A stretch of 64,000 nucleotides of DNA from Pseudomonas wadenswilerensis. Its GTDB lineage: Bacteria > Pseudomonadota > Gammaproteobacteria > Pseudomonadales > Pseudomonadaceae. Positions 61,835 to 64,000 of the stretch are shown piece after piece; the stretch's first letter is position 1, and every line of letters starts with the position of its first letter. The notes beneath the pieces are model-generated. The model was given only the letters and a program-made list of their open reading frames with translations, was not told where the DNA came from and did not search any database. The stretch lies in contig NZ_UIDD01000009.1 of the NCBI RefSeq assembly GCF_900497695.1, positions 124,001 to 188,000 of the forward strand, read 5' to 3'. The translations under genes were made by a program, and so were the position numbers.

Positions 61835-62983
61835 CTAAAGATCCAGCCCGACTTTGAGCAGCGCCCCATCACGCTCATCGGTCAGCAGGTACAGATACCC
61901 GTCCGGCCCTACCCGCACATCGCGAATCCGCGCCTTGAGCTCGCCGAGTAAACGCTCTTCATGCACCACTTTGTCGCCGTTGAGTTCCAGGCGAATCAGC
62001 TCCTGCGCCGCCAGCGCGCCGATGAACAGGCTGTGCTCCCACGGCTTGAAGCGTGGGTTGTCGTAAAACGCCATGCCGCTGATGGCCGGGGATTTTTCCC
62101 AGACATGGTGCGGGTCGACCATGCCATCGACATGCTCGCCCCTGGCTTCGGGAATCGGCATCAGCGAATAGTTGATGCCATGGGTGGCAATCGGCCAACC
62201 AAAGTTCTTGCCGGGCTTGGGGATGTTGATCTCATCACCGCCACGGGGCCCGTGCTCGTTGGTCCACAACTCGCCGGTCCAGGGGTTGAGCGCCGCGCCC
62301 TGCTGGTTGCGGTGGCCGAACGACCAGATTTCCGGGCGCACGTTATCGCGACCGACAAAAGGGTTGTCCTTGGGCACCGTGCCGTCCGGGAGGATGCGCA
62401 CCAGCTTGCCCTGCAGCTTGTCCAGGTCCTGCGAAGTCGGCCGCTGGTTGTTCTCGCCAAGGGCGATGAACAGGTAGCCGTCGCGGTCGAACACCAGGCG
62501 CGAGCCAAAATGGTTGCCGCTGGAGAGCTTGGGTTGCTGGCGGAAAATCACGTTGAAGTCTTCAAGCTTGGCACTGTCTGCTGACAAGCGCCCGCGGCCC
62601 ACCGCTGTGCCGGCCGTGCCGCCTTCCCCGCCGCCTTCGGCATAGGACAAGTAGACCATGCGGTCCTGCTTGAAAGTCGGCGACAGCACCACATCGAGCA
62701 GGCCGCCCTGGCCCTGGGCCCACACCTCAGGGACGCCGCCCAGTGGTGCCCCGACCTTGCCTTCGGGGCTGACGATGCGCAGGTTGCCAGCCCGCTCGGT
62801 CACCAGGATGCCCTGGCCGTCCGGCAAGAATGCCAGGGCCCAGGGGTTGCGCAAGCCCTCGGCGAGGGTGCTGACCTTGACGCTGCCCTCCTCGCTCTTG
62901 AAATCGCGCTCGGGCGCGGCGTGGGCCAGCAGCGGCAGCAACGCCGCGGTCATCAGGGTGGGTAGCCAGGTGCGTGGGGACAT
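61835..62983 (-). CDS. PQQ-dependent sugar dehydrogenase (YliI/Asd-like)
   Basis: A 382-residue periplasmic six-bladed propeller with a signal peptide (cut after AHA, about residue 22). It has soluble aldose dehydrogenase motifs: NPWALAFLPDGQGILVTERA, SSGNHFGSRLVFDRDGYLFI, WSFGHRNQQGAALNPWTGEL, NEHGPRGGDEINIPKPGKNF. It oxidises aldose sugars with PQQ and Ca2+. It is of normal length and has no adjacent cytochrome gene. Confidence 0.82.
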   Translation of the reverse strand: MSPRTWLPTLMTAALLPLLAHAAPERDFKSEEGSVKVSTLAEGLRNPWALAFLPDGQGILVTERAGNLRIVSPEGKVGAPLGGVPEVWAQGQGGLLDVVLSPTFKQDRMVYLSYAEGGGEGGTAGTAVGRGRLSADSAKLEDFNVIFRQQPKLSSGNHFGSRLVFDRDGYLFIALGENNQRPTSQDLDKLQGKLVRILPDGTVPKDNPFVGRDNVRPEIWSFGHRNQQGAALNPWTGELWTNEHGPRGGDEINIPKPGKNFGWPIATHGINYSLMPIPEARGEHVDGMVDPHHVWEKSPAISGMAFYDNPRFKPWEHSLFIGALAAQELIRLELNGDKVVHEERLLGELKARIRDVRVGPDGYLYLLTDERDGALLKVGLDL

Positions 62984-63013
62984 CAGCGATTCCTTCCAGG
63001 GAGGGCCTGTTAC

Positions 63014-63334
63014 TCAGGGCCCGGGCGCAGGTGCGCGCGGCGGGCGGGTGGGTTCCAGGCGCGGGGTGGTCTGTTCGCGGCGGATGTTTTCGCCATTGCC
63101 GATACCGCGGTTTTCAAGGGTCGGCGGGCGCGGATTGGGCTGGGTCGAAGGGCCGCGCACAGGCGGCGTGGCCGGCACGCTGCCCTGTCGGCTGTTGGGG
63201 TTGGCGCGCATGATCGGGCTGTTGTAGGGGTTGTTGTTGCTGGCCGCCAGCTGCAACGGCGCGGCAACGGGCGCAGCCTGCAGCGGCGAGCTCAAGAGCA
63301 GGGCCATTGCCAGGCCCGACAGGGATCGGTTCAC
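63014..63334 (-). CDS. Small exported proline-rich protein
   Basis: A 106-residue protein from GTG 63334, chosen because GGAGGT lies 9 bases upstream; the frame is open to 63355. The signal peptide (GLAMALLLSSPLQA) is followed by a disordered Pro/Asn/Arg-rich chain (SPIMRANPNSRQGS; PSTQPNPRPPTLENRGIGNG). I recognise no domain. It lies 30 bases upstream of the sugar dehydrogenase on the same strand and may be co-transcribed with it. Confidence 0.5.
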   Translation of the reverse strand: MNRSLSGLAMALLLSSPLQAAPVAAPLQLAASNNNPYNSPIMRANPNSRQGSVPATPPVRGPSTQPNPRPPTLENRGIGNGENIRREQTTPRLEPTRPPRAPAPGP

Positions 63335-63459
63335 GGTATTCACCTCCGGCACCACGCGGCGCCGAAAACCAGCGCGCCCAAGCGTTGGATAGCCTAAGGC
63401 GCGACAGGTTCGCCGGGAAACCTCGAATTCCCCCGGAGGTGATTCATTTTGTTACCGGA

Positions 63460-64000
63460 TCAGCTATCGACCTTATGCCGGGCGGCATACAGGCAGAGCA
63501 TCTCCATGGCCAGGGTCGCGCCGGCCAGGGCAGTAATATCGGCATGGTCGTAGGCCGGCGCGACTTCCACCAGGTCCATGCCCACCAGGTTGATACCGCG
63601 CAGCCCGCCGAGGATTTCCAGCGCCTGCACCGTGGTCAGCCCACCACACACCGGGGTGCCGGTGCCTGGGGCGTACGCAGGGTCCAGGCAATCGATGTCG
63701 AAGGTCAGGTACACCGGCTGGTCGCCGACCCGTTGCCGAATCGCCTCGATGATCGCCTGGGTACCGCGGCGATGCACCTGGCGGGCGTCGAGCACGGCAA
63801 AGCCCTGGGTATCGTCATTGGTGGTACGCAGGCCGATCTGCACCGAGCGCGCCGGGTTCACCAGGCCTTCACGGGCGGCATGCCAGAACATGGTGCCGTG
63901 ATCGACGCGCTGGCCCTCCTCGTCCGGCCAGGTGTCGCTGTGGGCGTCGAAGTGAATCAGCGCCAGCGGTCCGTGTTTGCGTGCGTGGGCCTTGAGCAGC
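63460..64000 (-). CDS. speB: Agmatinase-family ureohydrolase, C-terminal part
   Basis: The gene runs off the right edge; about 180 C-terminal residues are present. The manganese-binding signatures are IHFDAHSDTW and TFDIDCLDPAYAPGTGTPVC, followed by VGMDLVEVAPAYDHADITAL. These are typical of agmatinase/guanidinobutyrase, which release urea from guanidino compounds (agmatine to putrescine for SpeB). The N-terminal residues that would separate agmatinase from guanidinobutyrase are outside the window, so the symbol is provisional. Confidence 0.7.
   Translation of the reverse strand, partial: LLKAHARKHGPLALIHFDAHSDTWPDEEGQRVDHGTMFWHAAREGLVNPARSVQIGLRTTNDDTQGFAVLDARQVHRRGTQAIIEAIRQRVGDQPVYLTFDIDCLDPAYAPGTGTPVCGGLTTVQALEILGGLRGINLVGMDLVEVAPAYDHADITALAGATLAMEMLCLYAARHKVDS

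Overview
The window is a Pseudomonas chromosome, most likely of the P. putida/P. fluorescens lineage. Core genes are GC-rich. The gene order liuR - HMG-CoA lyase - crcY small RNA - mgtC-like - ccoG - MocR regulator is, from memory, that of P. putida. Typical Pseudomonas REP elements (the GTGGGAGC type) lie between core genes. A composite, largely AT-rich genomic island of about 24.8 kb (roughly 6.0-30.85 kb) interrupts the core.

Left core (1-6.0 kb): the start of an AI-2E-type permease; trhP (tRNA hydroxylation); a PvdQ-type acylase; a Fur-like winged-helix protein; a two-helix membrane peptide; an exported protein of unknown function; and a Mor-type DNA-binding protein.

Island (about 6.0-30.85 kb), left to right. 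(a) A gene-poor stretch with two long inverted repeats. (b) A very AT-rich four-gene operon (7.1-12.8 kb): large sensor kinase, lone receiver, receiver-nucleoside phosphorylase fusion and a membrane protein. The first three have the architecture of the Detocs anti-phage system. (c) A convergent gene for one protein with nucleoside phosphorylase, SLOG and TIR domains, preceded by two palindromes. (d) Remnants: a frameshifted coiled-coil gene and a decayed IS5-type transposase. (e) A tight five-gene operon (16.3-20.3 kb): lipoprotein, 2OG-Fe(II) oxygenase-like protein, T4-type lysozyme with a long Lys-Asp-Gly-Ser repeat tail, a small protein that may be related to the region preceding an ATP-grasp fold, and an ATP-grasp ligase. 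I read it as a candidate protein-modification system whose substrate is the lysozyme tail. (f) A fragment of an integrative-element membrane protein joined to a divergent tnpS/tnpT cointegrate-resolution module. (g) An orphan gene. (h) A Tn7-like operon (tnsA, tnsB, tnsC, tniQ).

Right core (30.9-64 kb): two DUF2589 proteins; tamA/tamB (outer-membrane assembly); a GNAT acetyltransferase; xthA; a PstS-OmpA fusion; a TerC-family protein; an acyl-CoA dehydrogenase with a divergent LysR regulator; liuR and HMG-CoA lyase; crcY; an MgtC-like protein; ccoG; a MocR regulator; a chimeric protein with a PoNi-like immunity domain; a hybrid histidine kinase; an SDR enzyme; a sterol-desaturase-like enzyme; a copper-resistance operon (copA, copB, DUF411 protein, YqaA-like protein); DinB; zapE; a PQQ-type sugar dehydrogenase; a small exported protein; and the end of an agmatinase-type gene.

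Limits: no searches were run. Family names rest on recognised motifs and remembered homologues, and the exact ends of the island and of the Tn7-like element were not resolved.
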